Below, one piece after another: positions 36,668 through 46,996 of a stretch of 64,000 bases of DNA. Origin of the DNA: Helicobacter typhlonius (GTDB lineage: Bacteria; Campylobacterota; Campylobacteria; Campylobacterales; Helicobacteraceae); assembly GCF_001460635.1 (NCBI RefSeq), contig NZ_LN907858.1:1364001-1428000 (forward strand), read 5' to 3'. Below the pieces are notes generated by a model. The model had not been told where the DNA came from. It did not search any database and saw only the letters and a list, made by a program, of their open reading frames with translations. The translations under genes and the position numbers were made by a program. Within the stretch, counting starts at the first letter, position 1, and each line of letters opens with the position of its first letter.

Positions 36668-37666
36668 ATGAAATACATCTATGACGACTTAGCGGAGAAA
36701 AAGATTCTCATTACGGGCGGGGCTGGATTCATAGGAAGCAATCTCGCATTTTATTTTCAAAACAAACACCCCCTCGCTAAGGTGTATGTATTCGATAAAT
36801 TTCGCACAAGTGAGTGTTTCCCAAGTGGCAATCCCACTTCATTAGGGCATTTTAAGAATCTTATAGGATTTAAAGGCGAAATTATTGTAGGAGATATTAC
36901 AAATCCAAATGATTTGCAAAAACTCAAAGAATATGACTTTGATATTATCTTTCATCAAGCAGCGATTTCAGATACAACAGTGCAAGACCAAAAACTCGTA
37001 ATGGAGACAAATTATGAAGCATTTTTACACCTCATCGATTTAGCAAATGCTTGTCAAGCCATAATGATTTATGCTTCATCTGCGGGGACTTATGGCAACT
37101 CAAGCGCACCAAATATCGTAGGCAGTGGCGAAGTGCCAGAGAATGTATATGGCTACTCAAAACTTTGTATGGACGAATATGTGAGGAATCTCTTACAAAA
37201 AGACCCGGGCTATCCAATCATCGGCTTAAGGTATTTTAATGTCTATGGTGACAGGGAGCTGTATAAAGGTAAGACGGCTTCAATGATACTCCAGCTCTCA
37301 CTCCAAGCCCTCGAACATAAAAAGGTGCGGTTATTCAAAAATGGCGAACAAAAGAGGGATTTTGTGTTTATCAAAGATGTGATTCAGGCAAATGTCAAGG
37401 CGATAGAATCTCCAAAGAGCGGTATTTATAATGTCGGTAGTGGCGAGGCGAGAAGTTTTAATGATATTATAGAGTGCTTAAAAAAAGGTTTGGGCGATTT
37501 TGAGGTAGAATATATCGATAATCCTTATAGTTTTTTCCAAAAACATACAGAAGCAGATATTACCTCAGCTAAAGAGTTTTTATCCTATGTGCCACGATTT
37601 AGTCTTGAAGAGGGCATACAAGCCTATATCCCTAGGATTCAAGAAATCTTTGCAAGTAGTAGATAA
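36668..37666 (+). CDS. hldD: ADP-L-glycero-D-manno-heptose 6-epimerase
   Basis: This 332-residue SDR epimerase has Rossmann motif GGAGFIGSN at about 17-25 and the catalytic YGYSK. LRYFNVYGDRE follows and RDFVFIKDV lies near residue 235. HldD converts ADP-D,D-heptose to ADP-L,D-heptose, the last step before transfer to lipid A-Kdo. The ATG follows AAAAGGAGC, 11 bases after gmhB. The stop codon abuts the hldE ATG. Residues 1-10 precede the usual start of the family (MIIVTGGAGFIGSN), a small N-terminal extension. Confidence 0.96.
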   Translation: MKYIYDDLAEKKILITGGAGFIGSNLAFYFQNKHPLAKVYVFDKFRTSECFPSGNPTSLGHFKNLIGFKGEIIVGDITNPNDLQKLKEYDFDIIFHQAAISDTTVQDQKLVMETNYEAFLHLIDLANACQAIMIYASSAGTYGNSSAPNIVGSGEVPENVYGYSKLCMDEYVRNLLQKDPGYPIIGLRYFNVYGDRELYKGKTASMILQLSLQALEHKKVRLFKNGEQKRDFVFIKDVIQANVKAIESPKSGIYNVGSGEARSFNDIIECLKKGLGDFEVEYIDNPYSFFQKHTEADITSAKEFLSYVPRFSLEEGIQAYIPRIQEIFASSR

Positions 37667-39097
37667 ATGTTAGAATCTAAGCACCCTAAAATCCTCGTGG
37701 TTGGGGATTTGATGATTGACCATTATATATGGGGAAGTTGTGAGCGTATCTCTCCAGAAGCCCCTGTGCAAGTCGTTGATGTGAAAGATGAGAGTAATCG
37801 GCTTGGAGGAGCTTGTAATGTCGTGCATAATCTCATTGCTTTGAATGCACAAGTCTTTGTGTGTGGCATTGTGGGTAATGATGATGCAGGGTTGTGGCTT
37901 GGGGATAAATTAGAATCTATTGGCGTGGATATTTCTTATCTCTTTGTTGATACCTCACGCCCCACGACCAAAAAAACACGCATAGTCATAGCAAATCAAC
38001 AAGTATTACGCGTGGATAGAGAGAGCAAAATGCCTATAGATTCAGATATGCAAAATGATATTATAAATCGCCTCCACGCCGTGCTTGATGAAGTGGATTG
38101 TGTGATTATTTCGGACTACAATAAAGGGCTTTTGAGTAAGGAATTCACGCAGTTTATTATCACTTATGCTAAGGAACATTCAAAGCCTGTTTTGTGCGAC
38201 CCTAAGGGGCAGGATTATAGCAAATATCGCGGGGCAACCTTGCTTACACCCAATAAAAAAGAGGCACAGATCGCCACAGGCATAACAATAAATGATGAAT
38301 ATTCACTCATTCGCGCGGGTATGGCTCTCAAAAATCAATGTGAGCTTGATATTTCGCTCATCACCCTAAGCGAGGACGGCATAGGCATATTTGAAAACGA
38401 CACTATGGAGCGCATTCCCACACGCGCAAAAGAAGTCTATGATGTAACAGGAGCTGGTGATACCGTTATCGCCGCATTGGGTTTTGCATTAAGCAGTGGC
38501 TACAATATCATAAAGGCTGCAGAGTTTGCAAATGCTGCTGCTGCAGTGGTGGTAGGCAAGGTGGGAAGCGCGGTAGCCACACATAATGAGATAGTGGAGT
38601 ATCTCCATACACAAACCGCGAATATGCAACAACATATAGAATCTAAAATCATCACACAAGATTCCCTCCCTAATGTCCTTAAAAGCCTCAAGGGAAGCAA
38701 GATTGTCTTTACTAATGGTTGCTTTGATATTTTACACAGAGGGCATTTGACTTACTTAAATCACGCACGCGAACTAGGCGATGTGTTGATTGTGGGGCTC
38801 AATGATGATAGCTCGATAAAAGCCCTCAAGGGTAAATCTCGCCCTATAAATATCCTGCAAGAGCGCGCCTTTATGTTAGCTGGGCTTGAATGCGTGAGTT
38901 ATGTGGTAAGCTTTAGCGAAAATACACCGCTTAATCTCATTAAGAAAATTCTCCCCGATGTGCTTGTCAAAGGCGGCGATTATCGTGGTAAGGAAGTCGT
39001 GGGGAGTGAATTTGCAAAGGAAGTCGTGCTGATTGACTTTGTGGAGGGCTACTCAAGCTCACAAATCATAGAAAATATTAAAGGAGACAAAAAATGA
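37667..39097 (+). CDS. hldE: Bifunctional heptose-7-phosphate kinase / heptose-1-phosphate adenylyltransferase
   Basis: This encodes 476 residues. Residues 1 to about 315 are a PfkB-type kinase ([12 protein letters not shown], and [13 protein letters not shown] as the anion hole). The rest, from about 345, is the nucleotidyltransferase with [17 protein letters not shown] and GLNDDSSI. It phosphorylates C1 and later transfers AMP, so it makes both heptose-1,7-bisphosphate and ADP-heptose. ATG 37667 abuts the hldD stop; the 3' end overlaps gmhA by four bases (ATGA), so translation is coupled. Confidence 0.97.
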   Translation: MLESKHPKILVVGDLMIDHYIWGSCERISPEAPVQVVDVKDESNRLGGACNVVHNLIALNAQVFVCGIVGNDDAGLWLGDKLESIGVDISYLFVDTSRPTTKKTRIVIANQQVLRVDRESKMPIDSDMQNDIINRLHAVLDEVDCVIISDYNKGLLSKEFTQFIITYAKEHSKPVLCDPKGQDYSKYRGATLLTPNKKEAQIATGITINDEYSLIRAGMALKNQCELDISLITLSEDGIGIFENDTMERIPTRAKEVYDVTGAGDTVIAALGFALSSGYNIIKAAEFANAAAAVVVGKVGSAVATHNEIVEYLHTQTANMQQHIESKIITQDSLPNVLKSLKGSKIVFTNGCFDILHRGHLTYLNHARELGDVLIVGLNDDSSIKALKGKSRPINILQERAFMLAGLECVSYVVSFSENTPLNLIKKILPDVLVKGGDYRGKEVVGSEFAKEVVLIDFVEGYSSSQIIENIKGDKK

Positions 39098-39660
39098 AGA
39101 CATTTATAGAATCTGAATTCAACGCTCATTTACAAAGTGTGCAAAAAATTTTTTCACTCACAGAGCAGATACAAAAGGCTGCTTCTTTACTTACACAATC
39201 TCTCGCGCAAGGTGGAAAGATTCTTATTTGTGGTAATGGAGGCAGTGCTGCTGATGCCCAACATTTTGCCGCTGAACTTACCGGTAGATACAAAAGGGAG
39301 CGCAAAGGAATCGCAGGCATTGCTCTTAGCGTGGATACCTCTGCACTTACCGCTATTGGCAATGACTATGGCTTTGAGTTTGTATTCTCTCGTCAAGTAG
39401 AGGCATTAGCAAAAAAAGGTGATGTGCTTTTTGGTATTTCTACGAGCGGAAACTCTGCAAATGTGCTTCAAGCCACGAAAGTAGCGCGTGATATGGGTTG
39501 TGCTATCATCGGGCTAAGCGGGCGCGATGGTGGCAAACTCAATCAAACAAGTGATATTAATCTCATTATGCCAAGTGATGACACGCCTAGAATTCAAGAA
39601 CTACATATCCTTGTTATACATATTTTATGTGACATTATCGAAAAAGCAAGTATGGAATAA
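39094..39660 (+). CDS. gmhA: Sedoheptulose-7-phosphate isomerase
   Basis: This SIS-fold isomerase of 188 residues has [20 protein letters not shown] with metal-binding His and catalytic Glu, [11 protein letters not shown], and the C-terminal [13 protein letters not shown] helix. GmhA starts the heptose pathway by converting sedoheptulose-7-P to heptose-7-P. It overlaps hldE by four bases. The cluster therefore holds every enzyme from sedoheptulose-7-P to ADP-L,D-heptose. The order resembles H. pylori HP0857-HP0860, with all genes on one strand here. Confidence 0.97.
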   Translation: MKTFIESEFNAHLQSVQKIFSLTEQIQKAASLLTQSLAQGGKILICGNGGSAADAQHFAAELTGRYKRERKGIAGIALSVDTSALTAIGNDYGFEFVFSRQVEALAKKGDVLFGISTSGNSANVLQATKVARDMGCAIIGLSGRDGGKLNQTSDINLIMPSDDTPRIQELHILVIHILCDIIEKASME

Positions 39661-39668
39661 AACGCTGA

Positions 39669-40319
39669 ATGCTCCTGCCTAAGACTTTACAATCACTACA
39701 AAACACACAAAAAGATGTGATTAAAGATACCCTGCAAGATGCACTTTATAGCTATGGCGTAAATGTCGCGCTCCTAGATGTGATTTTTGGGCATTATTTT
39801 ATCTACGCGCTTTTAAGTGATGGTGTGCTTATGCCAGTATTTTTACACGAAAATCGCATTAGCTATAAGCAATCTCAAGCCTATGGACTACCTAAGGTGC
39901 ATTTTTGCGTATGTAACGAAATAGCCGAAGATTTTAATCTCGCAAACAAAGCCCGCACACTTGATTCAAAGCATTATATCGCTAAGTTTAGTAATAAAAA
40001 TGCCTTTAGTGTGAGTATCAAGCAGGGGCTAAATGATGTGGGGCTGTATAATGATTATCCGCTTGATCTTTGCCCTATGTGTAGCGAGATTCTTAAATTT
40101 TTACGCGAGGGTGAGGCTATTGATAGCACTTTACAAGTATATGTGTTTTCACACCAATGGCTAAATCTTTTAGAATCTCGCCCAGAAATTAGGCAAAGGG
40201 AACTGCTTGTTTTACAAGATTCTAATCTTTTTTGCTACAAATGCAAGAAACCTCTTACATCTCAAACAGAGGCATGGATACGCATTAACGAGCATATCTT
40301 AGAGGTATGTTGTTGTTAA
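39669..40319 (+). CDS. Protein of unknown function with paired cysteines after gmhA
   Basis: This encodes 216 residues and starts 8 bases after gmhA, so it is probably in the heptose transcript. The first part (1-130) has no recognised motif. CPMC at about 139-142 and CYKC at about 189-192, plus a final CCC, look like a zinc-ribbon arrangement. There is no signal peptide or membrane segment, so it is probably cytoplasmic. It might be a regulator or adaptor for the neighbouring activase system, which starts 58 bases later, or unrelated. No function is claimed. Confidence 0.7.
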   Translation: MLLPKTLQSLQNTQKDVIKDTLQDALYSYGVNVALLDVIFGHYFIYALLSDGVLMPVFLHENRISYKQSQAYGLPKVHFCVCNEIAEDFNLANKARTLDSKHYIAKFSNKNAFSVSIKQGLNDVGLYNDYPLDLCPMCSEILKFLREGEAIDSTLQVYVFSHQWLNLLESRPEIRQRELLVLQDSNLFCYKCKKPLTSQTEAWIRINEHILEVCCC

Positions 40320-40377
40320 TTTTTTTGTGTTACACTCACTCTCTTTTAAGCTTTTGACTTTTAAATTAGGGGTTTTT

Positions 40378-43300
40378 ATGAGCTTGACTTTAGGGATTGA
40401 TATAGGGAGCACAACTGCGAAAGTCGCACTAATGGACGGCGATGAGATGTTGTTTCAAGTATATGAGCGACATTATTCAAAGGTGCGTGAAAAAAGTATA
40501 GAAATTGTGCAAAAAATCACAGACATTATCGGTGATAGAGAGTTAAAAGTAGCAATTTCTGGCTCTGCTGGATTTGGTATCTGCAAAGCTACGGGTATTG
40601 ACTTCGTGCAAGAAGTGTTTGCAACAGCTGGGGCAGTGAGACATCTCGTGCCTGATGCAGATGCAGTCATTGAGTTAGGCGGCGAAGATGCGAAAATCAT
40701 TTTTTTAACTGGAGGAACAGAGGAGCGAATGAATGGCTCTTGTGCTGGTGGAACAGGAGCATTTATCGATCAAATGGTAACTCTCCTTGCCATTACCCCT
40801 GAGGAATTTGATGAAATCTCACTCAAATGCCAAAAAATCTACCCTATAGCCTCGCGTTGCGGTGTGTTTGCTAAAACCGATGTGCAGCCACTTTTGAATC
40901 AAGGTGTCAATAAAGAAGATATTACTGCAAGTATTTTTCAAGCTGTCGTGGATCAAACGATTACAGGCTTAGCTCAAGGGCGCAAAATTGAAGGGAAGAT
41001 TCTCTTTCTTGGAGGACCGCTTTTTTATTATAAAGGCTTACAGGAGCGATTTGCCAAAACTTTAAAACTTGATAAAGAACACGCCATTTTTCCAGACTTT
41101 GCGCAATATGCGGTAGCGATTGGCGTCTCACTCCAAGCACGTAATTTGGAAAAAACTTACACCTGTGCTTCACTCATTCAAACATTAGAATCAAGCAAAA
41201 ATGCTGCCTCTACAAACAAATATCTCGAACCACTTTTTGCTTCACAGGCTGACTATGATACATTTATTGCGCGACACGAAAGTGCGAATGTAAAGGAGAT
41301 TAATATTGACAAAGCCTATGCAGCAAATAATTACCAAAAAATTGATGTCTATATTGGCATAGATTGCGGAAGCACAACAACAAAACTCGTTATGCTTGAT
41401 AGTGATAATGCAATCATATATCAATACTATAACTCTAATCAAGGCAATCCGGTTGCTGTCATTAGCTCTCAACTTACCTATATTTACGAGCATTTTGGTG
41501 ATAAAATAAACATTAAAGGAAGTGCGGTTACAGGCTATGGCGAGGAGCTTATAAAGGCTGCATTTAATCTTGATGCGGGGCTTGTGGAAACAATGGCACA
41601 TCTTAAGGCTGCTAAATATTTTAATCCTAAGGTAGATTTTATTATTGATATTGGCGGACAGGATATGAAATGCTTTTATATCAAAAATCAAACCATAGAT
41701 TCTATAATGCTTAATGAAGCGTGTAGCTCGGGTTGTGGAAGCTTTATTGAAACCTTTGCAAAATCTATGGGCTATGATATACAAAGTTTTTCAAAACTTG
41801 GTTTAGAATCTAAACACCCTGTAGAGCTTGGAAGTCGCTGCACGGTATTTATGAATAGCTCGGTTAAAGAAGCACAAAAAGAGGGAGCAAGTATTGAGGA
41901 TATTAGTGCGGGACTTTCTATGAGTGTGGTAAAAAATGCTATTTACAAAGTTATACGCGCACGCGATGCAGACGATTTAGGAAAACAAATTGTCGTGCAA
42001 GGTGGGACATTTCTCAACAATGCAGTGCTAAGAAGCTTTGAAAAAGAAATTGGACGCGAGGTTATTCGCCCCAAAATCAGCGGACTTATGGGGGCTTTTG
42101 GAGCAGCACTCTATGCAAAGGCTTTAGGTTTGGAGCATTCTAGCACGATGAATAAAGAGGAACTAGGACAATTCAAGCATACCGCAACAGCGAGCGTGTG
42201 CAAAATTTGCGGTAATAACTGCCATTTGACAATTAACCGCTTCGGTGAAGGCAAGAAATTTATCTCTGGTAATCGCTGCGACAAGCCACTTGGCATTAAA
42301 AAACTCCTTTTCTTGCCAAATCTCTATGATTACAAGCTCAACAAGCTTAAATCACTCTGCGCCTATGAAAATATGGATAAATCTCGCCTCACAAAAGGAA
42401 AAATTGGTATTCCACTCGGGCTTAATATGTATGAGAATCTGCCCTTTTGGCATACATTATTAAGTGAGTTAGGTTACGAAGTCATTGTTTCAGATGTAAG
42501 CACACGCAAGACCTTTGCACTAGGGCAACACACGATTCCAAGCGATACTGTGTGCTATCCGGCAAAGCTCCTGCACGGACATATTGAGAATCTCCTCAAA
42601 AAAGGTGTGGACAAAATCTTTTATCCTTGTATGAGTTATAGTTTTGCTGGTGATGAGAAGCATAAGGATTCAAGCACAAATAACTACAACTGCCCTGTGG
42701 TAGCCTACTATCCGGAATTGCTTAATGCTAATGTCGATGCGTTGCGCGAAGTCAAGTTCTTTTATCCTTATTTTGGTTTGCATAAAAAAGATGATTTTAG
42801 AAAAAAAGGATTTGAGTTTTTTAAAAAAGAACTTGGTGTGGATAAAAAGGCATTCTTACAAGCTGTGGATAAGGCTTATGAAGTGCGTAATGAATGGCTT
42901 AGCGATATTAAGGAGCAAGGAGAAAAAGCCTTGCACTTTGCACGAGCAAATAAACTTAAAGCCATTGTGCTATGTGGGCGACCCTATCATATCGACCCAG
43001 AGATTAATCACGGCATTGACAAGCTGATTAACTCTTTAGGGCTTGTCGTGCTTAGCGAGGATAGTGTAGATCATTTGGCAGAGGCGGGAGAGCTGCATAT
43101 CCTCAATCAATGGAGCTACCATTCTCGCCTTTATAACGCGGCAGCCTTTGTAAGCGCTGATGATAATCTCGAGCTCGTGCAGCTTGTAAGTTTTGGCTGT
43201 GGGATAGATTCTATTACCACTGATGAAGTGCGTGAGATTTTGGAATCTCACGGCAAATTCTACACCCAGCTAAAGATTGATGAGATTAGCAATCTCGGTG

Positions 43301-43410
43301 CGGTGAAAATTAGAATCCGCTCATTGCTTGGAGCTATGGAAGAAAAACAAGCACAAAAAAACACAAAAGTACTGCTTGAAAAAACACAAATACTTGAAAA
43401 CATCTTAATA
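40378..43410 (+). CDS. BadF/HgdC-type ATP-dependent activase with duplicated ASKHA domains and HgdB-like C-terminus
   Basis: I start at ATG 40378 (TTAGGGG upstream), giving about 1010 residues; the frame is open from 40327. Two ASKHA ATPase modules follow each other. The first has GIDIGSTTAK, a Cys near 121 in GSCAGGTGAF and one near 160 in SRCGVFA. The second has GIDCGSTTTK near 326, Cys near 448 in NEACSSGCGSF and near 487 in SRCTVFM. In the family such Cys hold a [4Fe-4S] between two ATPase subunits; here the duplication may allow this within one chain. Next come a CKICGNNC cluster or zinc motif near 607 and an HgdB-like region (DTVCYPAKLLHG). It should deliver low-potential electrons at ATP cost. 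The substrate is unknown. Confidence 0.85.
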
Positions 43411-43422
43411 TAAAGGAATCTT

Positions 43423-44769
43423 ATGACACAAAAAATGACCCCACATATCAATTCTTGGCAAATGCCAGATACTAAATCGCTTATCGTCAAACCAGAGAAT
43501 AAGCGCGAACTTAAGAAGGTGCCTTTTACAGCAGAGATGAAACAAACGCATACAATCCTCGTGCCGATGATGTTGCCTGTGCATTTTGAACTTCTTGTAA
43601 AAATCTTGCATTTACACGGCTACAATGCGGAGCTTTTATACAATGATGGCAAAGGTGTGGTAGATGAGGGCTTACGCAATGTGCATAATGATACTTGCTA
43701 CCCTGCCCTGCTTGTGATTGGGCAGATGATTGATGCGCTCAAAAGCGGCAAATGGGATTTGGATAAAGTCGCATTGCTCATCACACAAACAGGGGGGGGT
43801 TGTCGTGCGAGTAACTATATCCACCTCTTGCGTAAGGCACTTAATAAAGCAGGATTTGGCTCTATCCCTGTGATTTCGCTTAATTTTAGCGGACTAGAAT
43901 CTGGTCAAGGCTTTAGCGTTACGCGTCCAATGTTACAGAATCTTCTCAATGCTATCGTTTATGGCGATTTGATTATGCATATCGCAAACCAATGTCGCGC
44001 CTATGAAATTAATAAAGGCGATACCGATGCAATGGTCGATAAATGGGTGAGCCGTATTACGAGTGAGGGCACAAACGAGGGACTAAGAAAATATAGTGTG
44101 CTTAAAAAAGATATGAAGCTTATCCTTGAAGATTTTGCCTCTATCCCGCGAGATACTACAAAAAAGGTGCGCGTAGGAATCGTTGGTGAGATATATATCA
44201 AATTCTCTCCGCTTGGGAATAATAACCTTGAAGATTTCCTTTTGAGCGAAAATTGCGAAGTTGTCATTCCGGGCTTTATGGACTTCTGCCTTTACTGCAT
44301 TAACGACACAATTGTAGGTAATAAAATGTATGGTGGCACACTTATGGAGACACTCATATATCGTGTGGTGTATTGGTTTTTTGCAAGTAAGCAAATTGAT
44401 ATGATTAAGGCAATCAATAAGCACGGCGTATTTAGGGCTCCTACTGCGTTTAAACACACAAAGAAAATGGTTGATGGCTATGTATCTGAAGCAATGAATA
44501 TGGGCGAGGGGTGGCTACTGACTGCTGAAATGCTTGAGCTTATTGAACAAGGCGTGGAAAATGTCGTTTGCACCCAGCCATTTGGTTGTCTGCCTAATCA
44601 CATCGTGGGGCGCGGTATGATGAAAGTCATCAAAGAGCGCAATCCACAAAGCAATATTGTATCTATTGACTACGACCCGGGCGCGACAAAAGTCAATCAA
44701 GAAAATCGCATTAAACTAATGCTTAGTAATGCAAAAAAAGCGCATAATGCGATGAGCGAGGAAGTGTAG
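43423..44769 (+). CDS. HgdB-like partner of the activase (2-hydroxyacyl-CoA dehydratase-related)
   Basis: This encodes 448 residues; ATG follows AAAGGAAT, 10 bases after the activase gene. Cysteines that could hold an Fe-S cluster are in NDTCYPALL (near 84), TGGGCRASNY, FCLYCIND and CTQPFGCLPNH. The closing region VGRGMMKVIKERNP and DYDPGATKVNQ is typical of the COG3581-type partner, which in clostridia is often fused to the activase as one protein of about 1400 residues. It lacks clear CoA-binding evidence, so a dehydratase role is not established; relatives include double-cubane cluster reductases. A run of 8 G at 43792-43799 lies within the TGGGC codons. Confidence 0.82.
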   Translation: MTQKMTPHINSWQMPDTKSLIVKPENKRELKKVPFTAEMKQTHTILVPMMLPVHFELLVKILHLHGYNAELLYNDGKGVVDEGLRNVHNDTCYPALLVIGQMIDALKSGKWDLDKVALLITQTGGGCRASNYIHLLRKALNKAGFGSIPVISLNFSGLESGQGFSVTRPMLQNLLNAIVYGDLIMHIANQCRAYEINKGDTDAMVDKWVSRITSEGTNEGLRKYSVLKKDMKLILEDFASIPRDTTKKVRVGIVGEIYIKFSPLGNNNLEDFLLSENCEVVIPGFMDFCLYCINDTIVGNKMYGGTLMETLIYRVVYWFFASKQIDMIKAINKHGVFRAPTAFKHTKKMVDGYVSEAMNMGEGWLLTAEMLELIEQGVENVVCTQPFGCLPNHIVGRGMMKVIKERNPQSNIVSIDYDPGATKVNQENRIKLMLSNAKKAHNAMSEEV

Positions 44770-44786
44770 AATCTTGCAGATTCTAT
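44768..44786 (+). terminator. Hairpin after the HgdB-like gene
   Basis: TAGAATC-TTGCA-GATTCTA, a perfect 7-bp stem starting at the stop codon. Only ATTTG follows, so termination would be weak. The arms are the AGAATC/GATTCT motif common in the window. Confidence 0.4.
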
Positions 44787-45161
44787 TTGCGTAATAGATG
44801 ATTAGAATCTAACTTTTAAGGTGTATCCTTGGAAGCTCATTAAGCCCAAGTGGGCTACATTGAAAGTCCCCTAGAAGTAAGTGCTAGATTCTAAAAATAA
44901 TAAAAAATGAGTAATTATGCGGTGGCAAAGCCACAAACTCATATTGACATATTTTATTCCCTCTTTTTTATACAAAAAATCAAAAAGCGTTTTTTTACAA
45001 CAAAGATTCCACAACTCACAAAATAGAATCAAACTCTTTAAAGATAAATCTCTAAAGTTTGCAAACCAAAGTATAAAATAAAAACATTTTGCCAATTTAG
45101 ATTCTAAAGATAGAATCCGCCCCGTTACGACAATTCTTTACATCTTAAAAAAGGAGTTTTT
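44787..45161. other. Structured spacer without a convincing gene
   Basis: The 375 bases hold two compact hairpins: AGCCC-AAGT-GGGCT at 44843-44856, and GTGGC-AAA-GCCAC at 44922-44934 nested in ATGAGT/ACTCAT (44907-44942). Short open frames cross it on both strands without ribosome sites. It ends with the AAGGAG site of the pEtN transferase gene. It may be a decayed mobile element or an untranslated leader; I could not decide. Confidence 0.4.
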
Positions 45162-46990
45162 ATGTCTCTTCTTCATCGCTTGAATGCCCTCCCTGCCCTT
45201 ACATCTGTATGTGATAGAAAATTTTTTTATATCATTTTTGCCAACGCATTTATTTATGCTTTCCTCTCGTGGCAATTAAACGGGGGGGGGGGGCATATGA
45301 CATATCGCAAAGCATTTTTGCTCTCTGTGTAAAAAATATTATTACTAATGCTTCGCTCCTCTTCCCGCTCTTTTATCTTATCAATCTCTTTCCGCGCCTC
45401 TTCCTTACTTGGCTCCTTGTAGGTGTGATGTTTCTCATCGCCTGTGTGGATACATTTCTCATCGCGCATTTTCATACTTTTGTTAATGCAGTATTTGTGG
45501 ATATATTCTTTTCGAGTAATCCAAACGAGGCAAGAGAGTTTCTTACCTTTTATGGGAGGCAAAATATATGGGTAATCGCACTTTTTATCCTATGTAGCGG
45601 TATATTTTTGTTTGCACCTTATGAAAAGATTCTAAATATCTTTAAATCCCACACAAAATCTAATGTAAAAGCTAACTCGCTTAGTAAAGCCTTTGCACTC
45701 TGTGTGTGTATCATCTGTCTCTTAGGGGCAGGATTCAAACTCTATCGCGTATATAGTGAGCAATCTATAATGGTCTATCTCATCAGCAAATCCTCCTATA
45801 TGCGCTGGGGCGATAGTATAGCAAACACAATCAATAATCAATCCCACATCGCACAATATAAAGAACTATCTAAAAACTACAATGCTTTCTTGCAAGAATC
45901 ACAAGGTGCTATAGCCGCAACGCGCACTTTTCCTAACATCGTGCTTATCATAGGTGAATCCACACAAAAAAATTATATGTCGCTTTACAACTACCCACTA
46001 CCCACCACACCAAAACTACAAAAGCTACAAGAAAGCGGTAATCTTATCGTCTTTAGCGATGTGATTTCGCCCCACTCTCACACAAATCAAGTCTTAGAAA
46101 AAGTGCTGACTTTCAAAAACTATGAAAACAACCAAACGCCGTGGTTTAAGCAGCAAAATCTCATCGATATACTTAAGCTCGCAGGATATAAAACACATTG
46201 GCTTAGCAATCAAGAAGTTATCTCAATCTATGGCAATGCTCCCGAGGTGATTTCTACTCGCGCAGATATAACGCGCTTTGCTACAATAAATGATAGCTAC
46301 ACGAACGAAACCTATGATGAAATTCTGCTTCCACTTTTTGACAATATGCAAGATATAAAATCTCAAGTAAAAAGCACAGATTCTAAAAATACCTATATCT
46401 TTCATCTTATGGGGACACATTTACACTATATTCACCGCTACCCAAAAGCCTTTGATGTATTTACTCCGCAGGATTTAATATCGCACAATCTCCACACTCT
46501 CGCACCCTACCCCGCAATTTCTAACACATTACTTAATAATGCACAGCTACGCACAAAAACAGAATATCTCAATGCAATTTTATATAATGACTATGTAGTG
46601 AGTGAGATTATAGAGCGCTTCAAGGAAAGTGATAGCATCGTAATATATCTTAGCGATCACTGCGATGAAGTGTATGACTTTAGGGATTTTGCGGGACACA
46701 CTGAGAGTATGGGCTCAAGATTTATGATAGAAGTGCCTTTTATGATTTATATGAGCGAGAGTTTCAAGTCTCATTACCCAGAGATTGTAAAAAAGGTGCA
46801 AGAAGCCAAGGATAAGCCTTTTATGAGTGATGATTTTATCCACGCCTTTTTGGATTTGTTTGATATAAGCGCACAGGATTCTATACAATCTCGCTCACTC
46901 TTTAGCAAGGACTATAACGACAAGCGTATGAGAATATTTTCAGGCAAAGACTATGACAAAGATTTAAAACACGATAATCTTTTAAACTAA
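45162..46990 (+). CDS. Lipid A/LPS phosphoethanolamine transferase (EptA-like), phase-variable, OFF as read
   Basis: The proper start is ATG 45162 after AAGGAG. It reads MSLLHRLNALPAL and a hydrophobic helix, reaches 12 G at 45282-45293 and stops at 45332 after 56 codons. With 13 (or 10) G it would continue into the large frame, giving about 609 residues. The downstream frame, open from GTG 45269 without a ribosome site, adds more membrane helices. A periplasmic sulfatase-fold domain follows: LIIGESTQKNYMSLYNY (nucleophile Ser/Thr), THLHYIHRYP and YLSDHCDEVYD (metal ligands). EptA-type enzymes add pEtN to lipid A or core and raise resistance to cationic peptides. The acceptor here is inferred. 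Confidence 0.88.
45282..45293. repeat. Homopolymeric tract G12 in the pEtN transferase gene
   Basis: Twelve consecutive G, 40 codons after the start. The frames before and after differ by one base; gain of one G or loss of two restores the gene. Confidence 0.97.
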
Positions 46991-46996
46991 AGTGGT

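Noticed and set aside
44871-45095. Minus-strand ORF of 74 codons in the spacer before the pEtN transferase
   Set aside because: Cys/Phe/Leu-rich composition typical of reverse reading of A+T-rich DNA and no ribosome site.
45269-45281. GTG 45269 as true start of the pEtN transferase
   Set aside because: No ribosome site, and the protein would lose its first membrane helix, which is encoded upstream behind AAGGAG.
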